This document shows, in pieces, positions 15,924 through 25,745 of a stretch of 64,000 nt of DNA. A model generated the notes under the pieces. The model saw only the letters and a program-made list of their open reading frames with translations. It did no database searches and was not told the DNA's origin. The position numbers and the translations under genes are program-made. This stretch comes from JBBSNV01 sp964458605. Lineage in GTDB: Bacteria > Pseudomonadota > Alphaproteobacteria > Reyranellales > JAQSWP01. The stretch lies in assembly GCA_964458605.1 (NCBI GenBank), contig CAYWLS010000011.1, positions 1 to 64,000 on the forward strand, read 5' to 3'. Position 1 is the first letter of the stretch. Each line of letters begins with the position of its first letter.

Positions 15924-18908
15924 ATGGCTCCCCTCTCGATCGGGCAAATCGCCCAGCGCATGCCCAAGCCCGCCCTGCCGCAGCAAGCCGCGGTCGGACT
16001 GGAACATTGGACCGAACGCGTCGCCCGACTGCCGGCCGACCAACCCGCCACGCTCAGGGCCCGCCTGCTGGGCGAGTCCGCGGCCGGCTGCCAGCTCCTG
16101 GAGTCGCTGTTCGGCAACAGCCCCTATCTGGGGCAGTTGGCGCTGGCGGATCCCGCCTTCCTGGCCGAAGCACTCGAAATCGGTCTGGACCAGGCCGCCA
16201 TGCGCGCCCTGGATGCCGCCGGCGATACCGTGGCCGGCGAACCTGAAACGAAGATTATGGCGCGGCTGCGGCAAGCCAAGCGTCAGGTCGCCCTGGTCAC
16301 GGCCCTGGCCGACATCGCCGGCCTCTGGCCGCTGGAGCGCATCACCGGAGCGCTGTCGCAGCTGGCGGAGCGTTCGCTCGATGCAACCGTCGACCATCTG
16401 TTGCGCGACGCCGAGGCGAAGGGATTGCTGCGCCTGTCGGGCAACACCGGCAACGCGGGCTATTTCATCCTGGGCATGGGCAAGCTCGGCGCGGGCGAGC
16501 TGAACTATTCCAGCGACATCGACTTGATCGCGCTGTACGACGCGGACAAGGCGATGGCCTGCGGCCTGGAATCGCCCGGCCCGTTCTTCGTGCGCCTGAC
16601 CCGCGATCTGGTGCGCATCATGACCGAGCGCACCGCCGACGGTTACGTATTCCGCACCGATCTGCGCCTGCGGCCCGATCCCGGGTCTACTCCCCTCGCC
16701 ATCTCGGTGCTGGCGGCCGAGACATATTACGAAAGCGTCGGCCAGAACTGGGAACGCGCCGCCATGATCAAGGCGCGACCGGTGGCGGGCGATCGCGATT
16801 CCGGTCGCGATTTCCTCAAGACGCTGGTGCCCTATGTGTGGCGCAAGTCGCTCGACTTCGCCGCCATCCAGGACATCCATTCCATCAAGCGCCAGATCAA
16901 CGCCCATCGCGGCGGCGGCACCATCGCGGTCAAGGGCCACAACATCAAGCTGGGCCGGGGCGGCATCCGCGAGATCGAGTTCTTCGCCCAGACCCAGCAG
17001 TTGATCTATGGCGGCCGCATGCCGGCGCTGCGCGTCAACGGCACGGTCGCGGCGCTGCAGGCGCTGGCGGCGGAAGGGCTGATCAGGCAGCAGACCGCCG
17101 ACGAGCTGACGCAGGCATATGGGTTTTTGCGCCAGGTCGAGCACCGCCTGCAGATGATCGGCGACGAGCAGACCCACACCCTGCCGGCCGACGATGCGCG
17201 GCTGCGCGAGCTGGCGCTGTTCCTGGGCTATCGCGACGGCGAGGAATTCGCCGCGGTGCTGGTGCAGTGGCTGCGCCTGGTCGAACGCCACTACGCCAAT
17301 CTGTTCGAGGACGCCCCCAGCCTGTCCGGCCCCGGCAACCTGGTGTTCACCGGCGCCGAGGACGATCCCGATACCATCGCCACCTTGCGCAACCTGGGCT
17401 TCGCCGATCCCAGCCGCGCTGCCGCCGCCGTCCGGCAATGGCATCACGGACGCTATCGCGCCACCATCACCGCCCGTTCGCGCGAATTGCTGACCGAACT
17501 GATCCCGACCATCCTCAAGGAGCTGGGCGGCACGGCCGATCCGGATGGGGCGTTGATGCGCTTCGACGCCTTCATGGCGCGACTGCCGGCCGGCATCCAG
17601 CTGTTCTCGCTGTTCTACGCCAATCCCAGTCTGCTGCGGCTGGTCGCCACCATCATGGGCAGCGCGCCGCGCCTGGCCGAGCATCTGGGCCGCAAGCCGG
17701 CGCTGTTCGACGCGCTGCTGCACACCGACATGCTGGACTCGCTGCCCGACCCGGCGAGCCTGCGCGACAGCCTGGACGAGCAGCTGCGCATCGCCGCCGA
17801 TTTCCAGGACGTGCTCGATATCACGCGGCGCTGGATGAACGACCACCGCTTCCAGATCGGCGTGCAGCTCCTCACCCGGCGCATCGACCAGCAGCGCGCC
17901 GGGCCGGCGCTGACCGCCGCCGCCGACGTGGTGCTGCGCGCGCTGGTGCCGCGGGTGCAGGCCGAATTCGCGCGCCAGCACGGCGAATTCGCCGGCCCCA
18001 GCCTGGCGGTGGTGGCGCTGGGCAAGCTGGGCAGCGGCGAGATGACGGCGACGTCGGATATCGACCTGATGTTCGTCTACGATATCCCGCAGGACGTCGA
18101 GGAATCCGATGGCGAGAAGCCGCTGCCGCCGATCCAGTACTACACCCGCCTCAGCCAGCGCATCATCAACGCGGTGACCGCGCTGACCAACGAAGGCGTG
18201 CTGTTCGAGGTCGACATGCGGCTGCGGCCGTCGGGCAATGCCGGCCCGCTGGCCTCCAGCCTCAAGGCTTTCGAGGACTACCAGGCCGCCTCCGCCTGGA
18301 CCTGGGAGCATATGGCGCTGGTGCGCGCGCGCGTGGTCGCCGGGCCGCCCGACCTGGTGAGCCGTCTGGAAGCGGCGATCGCCGGGGTGCTGACCAGGCC
18401 GCGCGATCCGGACCGCCTGCTGGCCGACGTCGCCGACATGCGCGAGCGCATCGCCAGGCACAACAAGGCCAAGAACGAGTGGGACTTCAAGTATTTCCGC
18501 GGCGGGCTGTTCGACATCGATTTCGTCGGGCAATACGTGCTGCTGCGCGATGCCGCCGCCCACCCCGAGCTGCTGGCCCGGCGCGCGCCCGATATCCTGG
18601 ACCGCGCCGCCGCGCTGGCCCTGGTCGACCCGGCCGACGCCGCGCTGCTCGGCGAGGCCTGCCGGCTGTGGCAGAACCTGCAGGCACTGCTGCGCCTCAC
18701 CATGGCCGCCGACGAGGCCGATTTCGACGAGCAGGCGGCGCCGCCGGGGCTGCGGACGATCCTGGCGCAGGCCGGCGGCGTATCGGACCTGGCGGCGCTC
18801 AAGGCCAAGATGGTGGCAACGGCGCAGGCTGTATACGCTGTCTATCGCAAGATCATCGAGCAGCCGGCGGCGCGACTGCCGGTACAGGACAAAGGGGAAC
18901 CGGCATGA
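15924..18908 (+). CDS. glnE: Bifunctional glutamine synthetase adenylyltransferase/adenylyl-removing enzyme
   Basis: A 994-residue GlnE. Two nucleotidyltransferase folds are visible: GMGKLGAGELNYSSDIDL near residue 185 (adenylyl-removing half) and ALGKLGSGEMTATSDIDL near residue 700 (adenylyltransferase half), each with the catalytic SDIDL. It controls glutamine synthetase activity in response to PII and glutamine. The ATG at 15924 gives the family length; the open frame upstream to 15828 shows no similarity. The stop overlaps the bcp start by 4 nt (ATGA), so the two genes are translationally coupled. Confidence 0.95.
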   Translation: MAPLSIGQIAQRMPKPALPQQAAVGLEHWTERVARLPADQPATLRARLLGESAAGCQLLESLFGNSPYLGQLALADPAFLAEALEIGLDQAAMRALDAAGDTVAGEPETKIMARLRQAKRQVALVTALADIAGLWPLERITGALSQLAERSLDATVDHLLRDAEAKGLLRLSGNTGNAGYFILGMGKLGAGELNYSSDIDLIALYDADKAMACGLESPGPFFVRLTRDLVRIMTERTADGYVFRTDLRLRPDPGSTPLAISVLAAETYYESVGQNWERAAMIKARPVAGDRDSGRDFLKTLVPYVWRKSLDFAAIQDIHSIKRQINAHRGGGTIAVKGHNIKLGRGGIREIEFFAQTQQLIYGGRMPALRVNGTVAALQALAAEGLIRQQTADELTQAYGFLRQVEHRLQMIGDEQTHTLPADDARLRELALFLGYRDGEEFAAVLVQWLRLVERHYANLFEDAPSLSGPGNLVFTGAEDDPDTIATLRNLGFADPSRAAAAVRQWHHGRYRATITARSRELLTELIPTILKELGGTADPDGALMRFDAFMARLPAGIQLFSLFYANPSLLRLVATIMGSAPRLAEHLGRKPALFDALLHTDMLDSLPDPASLRDSLDEQLRIAADFQDVLDITRRWMNDHRFQIGVQLLTRRIDQQRAGPALTAAADVVLRALVPRVQAEFARQHGEFAGPSLAVVALGKLGSGEMTATSDIDLMFVYDIPQDVEESDGEKPLPPIQYYTRLSQRIINAVTALTNEGVLFEVDMRLRPSGNAGPLASSLKAFEDYQAASAWTWEHMALVRARVVAGPPDLVSRLEAAIAGVLTRPRDPDRLLADVADMRERIARHNKAKNEWDFKYFRGGLFDIDFVGQYVLLRDAAAHPELLARRAPDILDRAAALALVDPADAALLGEACRLWQNLQALLRLTMAADEADFDEQAAPPGLRTILAQAGGVSDLAALKAKMVATAQAVYAVYRKIIEQPAARLPVQDKGEPA

Positions 18909-19372
18909 GCGTGGATGTGGGCAAGAAGGCGCCCGATTTCTCGGCGCCGACCGATGGCGGCGGCAAGCTGAAGCTGTCCGAGCTGAAGGGCAAGAACGTG
19001 GTGCTGTATTTCTATCCCAAGGACGACACCTCGGGCTGCACCAAGGAAGCCTGCTCGTTCACCGAGGCGATGCCCGGCTTCAACAAGCTGAAGGCCGCGG
19101 TGATCGGCGTGTCGCGCGATTCGGTCGCCAGCCACGACAAGTTCAAGAAGAAGTACAAGCTCGCCTTCCCGCTGGTGTCCGACGAGGACGGCAAGGTGTG
19201 CGAGAAATACGGCACCTGGGTCGAGAAGAGCATGTATGGCCGCAAATACATGGGCATCGAGCGCTCGACCTTCCTGATCGACGCCACCGGCGTGGTGCGC
19301 AACGTGTGGCGCAAGGTCAAGGTGCCCGGCCATGCCGAAGAGGTGATGGCCGCGCTGAAGGCGTTGAAGTAG
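18905..19372 (+). CDS. bcp: Thioredoxin-dependent thiol peroxidase Bcp
   Basis: A 155-residue BCP/PrxQ peroxiredoxin. Peroxidatic Cys45 is in YPKDDTSGCTKEAC and the resolving Cys50 lies five residues later, the intrahelix pair of the atypical 2-Cys class. It reduces hydrogen peroxide and alkyl hydroperoxides using thioredoxin. The start overlaps the glnE stop, and the gene is followed by a large palindromic element. Glutamine synthetase control and peroxide defence are unrelated functions, but this adjacency is common in alphaproteobacteria. Confidence 0.94.
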   Translation: MSVDVGKKAPDFSAPTDGGGKLKLSELKGKNVVLYFYPKDDTSGCTKEACSFTEAMPGFNKLKAAVIGVSRDSVASHDKFKKKYKLAFPLVSDEDGKVCEKYGTWVEKSMYGRKYMGIERSTFLIDATGVVRNVWRKVKVPGHAEEVMAALKALK

Positions 19373-19381
19373 ATCGTCTTT

Positions 19382-19506
19382 ACCTCTCCCACCGGGAGAG
19401 GTCGACTGCATGAGCGCCAGCGAGTGCAGTCGGGTGAGGGGCTACCAGAATTGATGAAGCCCCTCACCCGCTCGCTACGCTCGCGACCTCTCCCGGTGGG
19501 AGAGGT
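19382..19506. repeat. Compound palindromic (REP/MITE-like) element between convergent genes
   Basis: Outer arms of 23 bp at 19382-19404 and 19484-19506 are perfect inverted copies, and each arm is itself a small palindrome (cctctccc-accgggagagg). Nested inside are cgactgca/tgcagtcg (19403-19410, 19425-19432) and a 13-bp pair cgggtgaggggct/agcccctcacccg (19431-19443, 19458-19470). It fills almost all of the space between bcp and the aldo/keto reductase, both transcribed toward it, so it may terminate both. It looks like a dispersed intergenic repeat; only one copy is in this window. Confidence 0.8.
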
Positions 19507-19511
19507 TAAGA

Positions 19512-20507
19512 TTACGCATGCCCTGCGATGCGGTGCGGCTGGTAGGGCTCTTCCAGGTATTTGATCTCCTGGGCATCGAGCTTGAGATCCATCGCCCCCA
19601 GCAATTCGTCGAGCTGCGGCATCTTGCTGGCGCCGACGATCGGCGCGGTGACGAACGGCTTGTGCAGCATCCAGGCCAGCGCCACCTGGGCCGGCTTGAC
19701 GCCGCGTTTGCCGGCGGTCTCGACCACGCGGTCGACGATGGTGAAGTCGCTGTCGTGGTAATACATGCGGTGCGCCATCGGATCGGTCCGGGCGCGCACG
19801 GTCTGGGTGTTGGCGTTTTCCTGACGGTCCGATGGCCGGCGGTTGCCGGCCAGGAAGCCGCGCGCCAGCGGACTCCACGGCGTGACCGCCACGCCCTGGT
19901 CGACGCATTGCGGGATCATCTCCCGCTCCTCCTCGCGATAGATCAGATTGTAGTGGTTCTGCATCGACACGAACGGCGTCAGCCCGTTGATGCGCGCCAC
20001 GTGCTGGGCCTTGGCGAACTGCCAGGCATACATGCTGGAGGCGCCGATATAGCGCGCCTTGCCGGCCTTCACCACGTCGTGCAGCGCCGTCATGGTCTCC
20101 TCGATCGGCGTTTCGCGATCCCAGCGATGGATGATGTAGAGGTCGATATAGTCGGTGCCCAGGCGGCGCAGCGAGGCGTCGACCTGGTCCATGATGTGCT
20201 TGCGCGACAGCCCCTTGCCCAGCGGGCCATTGTTCATCGGATTGTAGACTTTGGTGGCGATCACCTGTTCGTCGCGCCGGCCCAGGTCGCGCAAGGCGCG
20301 GCCGGTGATCTCCTCGCTGACGCCCAGCGAATACATGTTGGCGGTGTCGTAGAAGTTGATGCCCGCTTCCCAGGCGCGACGGTAGAACGGCTTGGAATCG
20401 TGCTCCTCGAGCACCCATTCGCGCCACGACTTGGCGCCGTAGGTCATGGTGCCGAAGCACAGGCGCGAGACCTTCAGGCCGGTATTGCCCAGGCGTACGT
20501 ATTCCAT
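19512..20507 (-). CDS. Aldo/keto reductase (Kvbeta/YghZ-like)
   Basis: A 331-residue (alpha/beta)8 NADPH-dependent oxidoreductase. The catalytic tetrad is visible: D54, Y59 (FYDTANMYS), K86 (IATKVYN) and H127 (IIHRWD). The C-terminal NADPH-binding motif is PIVGASKMPQL. Residue pattern and length match the AKR subgroup related to YghZ and potassium-channel beta subunits. It lies 13 nt upstream of the prfB stop on the same strand, so it is transcribed downstream of prfB. Substrate unknown. Confidence 0.9.
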   Translation of the reverse strand: MEYVRLGNTGLKVSRLCFGTMTYGAKSWREWVLEEHDSKPFYRRAWEAGINFYDTANMYSLGVSEEITGRALRDLGRRDEQVIATKVYNPMNNGPLGKGLSRKHIMDQVDASLRRLGTDYIDLYIIHRWDRETPIEETMTALHDVVKAGKARYIGASSMYAWQFAKAQHVARINGLTPFVSMQNHYNLIYREEEREMIPQCVDQGVAVTPWSPLARGFLAGNRRPSDRQENANTQTVRARTDPMAHRMYYHDSDFTIVDRVVETAGKRGVKPAQVALAWMLHKPFVTAPIVGASKMPQLDELLGAMDLKLDAQEIKYLEEPYQPHRIAGHA

Positions 20508-20520
20508 CGTTCCCTCCCGG

Positions 20521-21640
20521 TTAGCTGGCTTCGGCCTCCGCGTTGTGCACCCGCGCGGCCAGCGCGGCGGCCATGAACTGATCGAGATCGCCGTCCAGCA
20601 CGCGCTGCGAATCGGTGCGCTCCACGCCGGTGCGCAGATCCTTCACCATCTGGTAGGGCTGCAGCACGTAGGAGCGGATCTGGTGGCCCCAGCCGATATC
20701 GGATTTGGAATCGGCTTCCTTCTGGGCCGCCTCCTCCCGCTTCTGCAGCTCGGCCTCGTAGAGCCGCGCCTTCAGCATCTGCATGGCCATGGCGCGATTG
20801 CGATGCTGCGAGCGATCGGACTGGCAGGCTACGACGATGCCGCTGGGCATATGGGTGATGCGGATGGCGCTGTCGGTCTTGTTGACGTGCTGGCCGCCGG
20901 CGCCGGAAGAACGGTAGGTGTCGACCCGCAGATCCTTGTCCAGCACCTCGATCTCGATGGTGTCGTCGATCACCGGATAGACCCAGACCGAGGCGAAGGA
21001 GGTGTGCCGCCGCGCCTGGCTGTCGAAAGGCGAAATCCGCACCAGCCGGTGCACGCCGCTTTCGGTCTTGAGCCAGCCATAGGCGTTGTGGCCCGATACC
21101 TGCAGGGTCACCGACTTGATGCCGGCCTCTTCGCCGGGGCTTTCTTCCAGCCACTGCACCTTGTAGCCGTGCTGCTCGGCCCAGCGCAGATACATGCGCG
21201 CCAGCATCTCCGCCCAGTCCTGCGACTCGGTGCCGCCGGCGCCGGCATGGATCTCGACGTAGCAGTCGTTGGCGTCGGCCTCGCCCGACAGCAGGGTCTC
21301 GAGCTCGAGCTTCCCGGCCTCGTCGCGCAACAGGCGCAACTGCTTCTCGGCGTCCTCGACCATGGCGCTGTCGCCCTCGGCCTCGGCCAGTCCGATCATC
21401 TCGACATTGTCGCGCACGCCAGCTTCCAGCCGGCGCACCTGGGCCAGCGCCTGGTCCAGATGGGTCCGTTCGCGCATCACGAGCTGCGCGGCCTTGGCGT
21501 CGTTCCAGAGATTGGGGTCTTCGGCTCGCGCGTTCAGTTCGGCCAGGCGTTCGACGGCGCGATCGTAGTCAAAGATGCCTCCTCAGCAGCCCGACCGACT
21601 GCTTGATCTGCTCGACGAGGGCTTCGGCTTCCGCACGCAT
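20521..21640 (-). CDS. prfB: Peptide chain release factor 2 (programmed +1 frameshift)
   Basis: RF2, 372 residues after frameshifting. Translation starts at the ATG at 21640, reads 23 codons to CTT, meets an in-frame TGA at 21569-21571 and continues in the +1 frame (GAC TAC GAT...) to the stop at 20521. The RF2 tripeptide SPF and the catalytic GGQ (SSGAGGQHVNKT) are both present. Without the shift only a fragment starting near 21480 would be called. RF2 recognises UGA and UAA, so the in-frame UGA gives autoregulation. The 14-bp palindrome at 21643-21656 directly before the ATG is an extra feature of the leader. Confidence 0.95.
21569..21583 (-). promoter_or_regulatory. prfB: prfB programmed +1 frameshift site
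   Basis: On the minus strand the site reads AGGAGG CAT CTT TGA followed by C. This has the three classical elements: an internal Shine-Dalgarno three bases before the slippery CTT codon, the CTT-T slip sequence and a weak TGA-C stop context. E. coli prfB has AGGGGG TAT CTT TGA C, so the arrangement is almost identical. Confidence 0.95.
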
Positions 21641-21781
21641 GGACCAATCCCGATTGGGCCGCCGCCCGGCGGCGACGGCAGACGATGAAGAAGGCGATGT
21701 TTTAAAGCCTATCGCGGCGGGAGGGAAGCGCCCTCGCGCCGCCGGCGGCTCGCCCCGCCCGCAGGCGGAAACCGGCTCGCC

Positions 21782-24244
21782 CTAATAGGTTTCGCCGGTC
21801 CCGGACAGTACGGGCTTGCTGGTACCGTCGGGGTTGCTGGCGCCCAGCACGCTGAAATCGCCCGAGCCGTCCAGCACCGTCGCCTGGCCGGTCGGTTCGG
21901 TGCCGGGCTTGAAGGCCTCGAGGATGGCGCGCGGATCGTTGGCGGCCGCCGGCTGGCCGGTCTGCAGGTCGACGCGCACCATGCGGATGCCGTCGGGGAT
22001 GCGGAACGGCGTGTTGGGCTTGTCCTTGAAGTAGGTCTCGGCGAACTCCTTGAACACGGGCACCGACACCGAACTGCCGGTCTCGCCCTTGCCCAGGGTG
22101 CGCGGCTCGTCGAAGCCGACGAACGTGCCCATCACGATGTCGGGCGAATAGCCGATGAACCACAGATCCTTGGCGTCGTTGGAGGTGCCGGTCTTGCCGG
22201 CCAGCACGCGGTTCAGGCCCGCCAGCGCCGCGGCGGTGCCGCGCACCGGCACGCCTTCCATGATGTGCACCATCTGGTAGACCGACTGCTGGTCGAAGAT
22301 GATCTCGCGATTGTCGGGGATCTGCGGCGGCGCCTGGCGGCTCCACGCCACGTTGGTGCATTGCGCGCAGGGCCGCTGGTCGGCCTTGTAGACAGTGACG
22401 CCGTTGCGGTCCTGCACGCGATCGATGAAGGTCGGCACGATACGGTGTGCGCCGTTGGCCAGCATGCCGTAGGCGGTGGCCATGCGCAGCAAGGTGGTCT
22501 CGCCGGCCCCCAGCGCCATCGGCAGCACCGGCAGCATGTTGTCGATCACGCCGAAGGTCTTGGCGGTGGCGGCGATCTTGTCCATGCCGACATATTGGGC
22601 GATGCGCACCGTCATCAGGTTGCGCGACTTCTCGATGCCGGTGCGCAAGGTAGAAGGCCCGAGGAAGTCGCGCGAGTAGTTCTCCGGCTTCCACAGCGGC
22701 TGGTTCGGACCGGGGTCGTAGACGAACGGCGCATCCAGCACCAGGCTGGAGGGCGTCAGCCCGTTGTCGAGCGCGGTGAGATAGACGAACGGCTTGAACG
22801 AGGAGCCGGGCTGGCGCATCGCCTGGGTGGCGCGGTTGAACTGGCTGCGCTGATAGCTCCAGCCGCCGACCATGGCCAGCACGCGTCCGGTATGCGGGTC
22901 GATGACGATGGCGCCGCCGTCGACATTGGGCACCTGGCGCAATGCGAAGGTACCGGCCGGCACCGGCTTGCCCTTGGCGTCGGCGGTAACGGCCTCGACC
23001 GGCACGATGTCGCCCAAGGCGACGACGTCGCCGGCCTTGCGCGGCGGATTGCCGACCTTCTGGTCCTCGAGCGTCGGCCGCGCCCAGGCCATCTCCGCGA
23101 ACGGAATGGTGCCCTGCTTGCCGTCGGGCAGCCCGATCGTGGCGCGGTCGTTCTCGACCTTCAGCACCACGGCCAGCTGCCAGTTCGACGGACCCGTGAG
23201 CGGCTTGCTCTCGGCGAACTTGTTCAGCCCGTCCTTCCAGTTGTCGAAGTTGTCCAGCTTGCCCCAGGCGCCGCGCCAGCCGTGGCGGCGGTCGTAGGCG
23301 GTCAACCCGTCGCGCAGCGACTGCTCGAGCAGCGGCTGGATCGAAGGGTCGAGCGTGGTACGCACGGTCAGGCCGCCTTCGTAGAGCTTCTGCTCGCCGT
23401 ACATCGCCAGCAGCTGGCGCCGCACTTCTTCGGCGAAGAAATCGGCGCTGACGGTGTCGCTGTCGGGACGGCGACGCAGCTGCAGCGGCTCGGCGCGCGC
23501 CTTGGCCGCCTCGTCGGCGGTGATGTAGCCGTCTTCCTGCATGCGGCCGATCACGTAGTCGCGGCGCTGCTTGGCTTCGGCGGCGGAGCGGGAAATGCTG
23601 TAGCTGCTGGGCGCCTTGGGCAGGCCGGCCAGATAGGCCGCCTCGGCGATGGTCAGCTCGTCGAGCGACTTGCCGAAATAGTTCAGCGCCGCGGCCGCCA
23701 CGCCGTAGCTGCCCGAGCCCAGGAAGATCTCGTTGAGATAGAGCTCCAGGATGCGGTCCTTGGAGAAGGTGTTCTCGATCCGCACCGCCAGGATGGCCTC
23801 GCGGATCTTGCGGCTGATGGTGGCCTCGTTGGTCAGCAGGAAATTCTTGGCCACCTGCTGGGTGATGGTCGAGGCGCCTTCGGGACGTTTGTGCTGCCCG
23901 GTCAGCTTGGCCAGGATGTTGCTGAGCACGGCGCGGGCGGTGCCGACGAAATCGACGCCGTGATGGCTGTAGAAGCGCTGGTCCTCGGCGGAGATGAAGG
24001 CCTGCTTGACGCGCTTGGGAATGGCGGAGACCGGCACGTAGATGCGCCGCTCCTTGGCGTATTCGGCCAGCAGCCTGCCGTCAGAGGCGTAAAGACGCGT
24101 GGTGGTGGGCGGATCGTAGGAGGCCAGTTGCTGGTGGTCGGGCAGATCGGCCGAGAAGTGGAAATAGGCCACCACGCCACCGACGATCAGCGCTGCCACC
24201 AGCGCCAGCGTGGCAAACCCCAGATATTTCAGCAGTCGCAGCAC
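21782..24244 (-). CDS. mrcA: Penicillin-binding protein 1A (class A, bifunctional)
   Basis: An 820-residue bifunctional peptidoglycan synthase. It has a short cytoplasmic tail, one transmembrane helix (about residues 9-30) and a GT51 glycosyltransferase domain with the catalytic Glu87 in SAEDQRFYSHHG. An OB-like insert follows, then the transpeptidase domain with SSFK (S481-K484) and the KTGTS motif (AGKTGTSNDAK). It polymerises glycan strands and crosslinks peptides at the inner membrane. It is downstream of amiC on the same strand, giving a synthase and an amidase for the same wall. Confidence 0.95.
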   Translation of the reverse strand: MLRLLKYLGFATLALVAALIVGGVVAYFHFSADLPDHQQLASYDPPTTTRLYASDGRLLAEYAKERRIYVPVSAIPKRVKQAFISAEDQRFYSHHGVDFVGTARAVLSNILAKLTGQHKRPEGASTITQQVAKNFLLTNEATISRKIREAILAVRIENTFSKDRILELYLNEIFLGSGSYGVAAAALNYFGKSLDELTIAEAAYLAGLPKAPSSYSISRSAAEAKQRRDYVIGRMQEDGYITADEAAKARAEPLQLRRRPDSDTVSADFFAEEVRRQLLAMYGEQKLYEGGLTVRTTLDPSIQPLLEQSLRDGLTAYDRRHGWRGAWGKLDNFDNWKDGLNKFAESKPLTGPSNWQLAVVLKVENDRATIGLPDGKQGTIPFAEMAWARPTLEDQKVGNPPRKAGDVVALGDIVPVEAVTADAKGKPVPAGTFALRQVPNVDGGAIVIDPHTGRVLAMVGGWSYQRSQFNRATQAMRQPGSSFKPFVYLTALDNGLTPSSLVLDAPFVYDPGPNQPLWKPENYSRDFLGPSTLRTGIEKSRNLMTVRIAQYVGMDKIAATAKTFGVIDNMLPVLPMALGAGETTLLRMATAYGMLANGAHRIVPTFIDRVQDRNGVTVYKADQRPCAQCTNVAWSRQAPPQIPDNREIIFDQQSVYQMVHIMEGVPVRGTAAALAGLNRVLAGKTGTSNDAKDLWFIGYSPDIVMGTFVGFDEPRTLGKGETGSSVSVPVFKEFAETYFKDKPNTPFRIPDGIRMVRVDLQTGQPAAANDPRAILEAFKPGTEPTGQATVLDGSGDFSVLGASNPDGTSKPVLSGTGETY

Positions 24245-24438
24245 GGCGCCCCTTCCGGTCGTGCCCGGTATATCGCCGCACCCTGCCGCGCGGTTCCCGG
24301 TCGCGACCTATATCGCAAGCCCAACGGGCCTCTCGCAAGCCCAATAGCCCCTGGCTAGCGTAAAATTGCGGCAGACTGGTGACGCGGAGCCCCTTGGATC
24401 CGAGGGACTTGGGCGGCGGCCGGCGCGGCGGATTGGCG

Positions 24439-25713
24439 CTATTTGCGGACGATCGTGGCCGGCGGCGGGGCCGGCTGCAGCGTGGCGAAGAAGCCGTCGA
24501 TGGCCTGCACCATGCCGCGCGCCATGCGCTGTTCGTAGCCGGCGGTGCGCAACTGGCGCTCCTCCCCGGCATTGGACAGGTAGCCCAGCTCGATCAGTGC
24601 GGCGGGCACGTCGGTGGCGGTCAGCACCGCAAACCCGGCCGAACGGTTGGGGCTCTGCACCAGCGGGATGCCGAGCTTGGCCAGGTCCTGCACCAACAGC
24701 CCGGCGAAGATGCGCGAGCGGTTGATGGTCTCGCGCTGCGCCAGGTCGATCAGGATCGACTGCACGTCGGGCGCCTGACGGTTGAGATCCAGGCCGGCGA
24801 TCACGTCGGCCTTGTTCTCCTTCTGCGCCAGCATCGCCGCCTCGCGGTCCGAGCCGGTCTCCGACAGGGTGTAGACGGAGGCGCCGCGGGTCTCGCTATC
24901 GTTGTGCGAATCGGCGTGGATCGAGATGAACAGCTCCGCCCCGGCCGAGCGGGCGAAAGCGACGCGATCGCGCAGCGCCATGAACCGGTCGTCGTCGCGC
25001 GTCAGGATCACCTTGTAGCGGCCGGTGGCGGCGAGCTGGCGGGCCAGTTCCTTGGCCATGGCCAGGGTCAGCACCTTTTCGAAGTTGCCGCTGACGCCGA
25101 TGGCGCCGGGATCGACGCCGCCATGGCCGGGATCGAGCACCACGATGCGGCGCTTGTCGATGTCCTTGCGCGGCGGCGGCACGGCGTGGAACACGGTCGG
25201 CTCGGTCTTGGCGACGGCCGCGTGCTGGGCCTTGGAAGCGTCGGCCTGCTTGGCGAAGCTGGCCTCGTCGGTGCGGTCGAAATCCAGCACGAAGCGGAAA
25301 GGATGCGGTCCGATCGGATCGAGCAGGAAGCTGCGCTTGACCGCCACCGGTTCGGACAATTCGATGACGATGCGCCCGTCATTGGCGCCGAACTGGCCGA
25401 AGCGGAACCCCTTGATGGTGGCGTTCTCCTTCAGCATGCGGCTGACGCCGTCGCCGTTGATCTTCCAGGCGACGCTGGGGAAATCGACCACCAGCCGATA
25501 GGGATCGCGCAGGGTATAGATCTTGAAATCGACCTTTTGCGACAGATCGACGACCAGCCGCGTGCCATCGAGCTGCCGGCCGGCGCGCACGCCCAGCACT
25601 TCGGGTTCCGCCGCCTGGCCGGGCATTGCCGCCAGCAACGCACTCGCCACCAGGACGATGGATGCGATCAAACCGAGCGCCCCCGCCCGCCACAATCTGA
25701 CAAAAACAGCCAT
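24439..25713 (-). CDS. amiC: N-acetylmuramoyl-L-alanine amidase, AmiC type
   Basis: A 424-residue periplasmic amidase. A signal peptide ends near residue 35 (PGQAA). An AMIN domain (about 36-150) targets peptidoglycan or the septum. The Amidase_3 domain starts near 188 with zinc ligands H197 (LDPGHGG), E212 (NFEKV) and H266 (SIHAD), and the catalytic Glu in ALIELGYLSN. It cleaves stem peptides from MurNAc during daughter-cell separation. A regulatory helix that blocks the site in AmiC/AmiB homologues probably lies between H266 and the last motif. Confidence 0.94.
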   Translation of the reverse strand: MAVFVRLWRAGALGLIASIVLVASALLAAMPGQAAEPEVLGVRAGRQLDGTRLVVDLSQKVDFKIYTLRDPYRLVVDFPSVAWKINGDGVSRMLKENATIKGFRFGQFGANDGRIVIELSEPVAVKRSFLLDPIGPHPFRFVLDFDRTDEASFAKQADASKAQHAAVAKTEPTVFHAVPPPRKDIDKRRIVVLDPGHGGVDPGAIGVSGNFEKVLTLAMAKELARQLAATGRYKVILTRDDDRFMALRDRVAFARSAGAELFISIHADSHNDSETRGASVYTLSETGSDREAAMLAQKENKADVIAGLDLNRQAPDVQSILIDLAQRETINRSRIFAGLLVQDLAKLGIPLVQSPNRSAGFAVLTATDVPAALIELGYLSNAGEERQLRTAGYEQRMARGMVQAIDGFFATLQPAPPPATIVRK

Positions 25714-25745
25714 TCCAGCCGGACGAATATGAGGAATTCGGCGTA

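Noticed and set aside
15870..18563. An 897-codon open frame on the minus strand opposite glnE
   Set aside because: Shadow of the well-supported glnE gene; no domain and His/Gln/Arg-rich composition typical of antisense frames.
16838..19372. An 844-codon frame covering glnE and ending with bcp
   Set aside because: Only its last 155 codons (18905-19372) are a real gene (bcp); the rest is out-of-frame glnE.
24312..24345. Two copies of tcgcaagcccaa 21 bp apart upstream of mrcA
   Set aside because: Only two short direct copies with no palindromic character; too weak to call an operator or promoter.
22265..24358. A 697-codon open frame on the plus strand opposite mrcA
   Set aside because: Composition and placement identify it as a shadow of mrcA.
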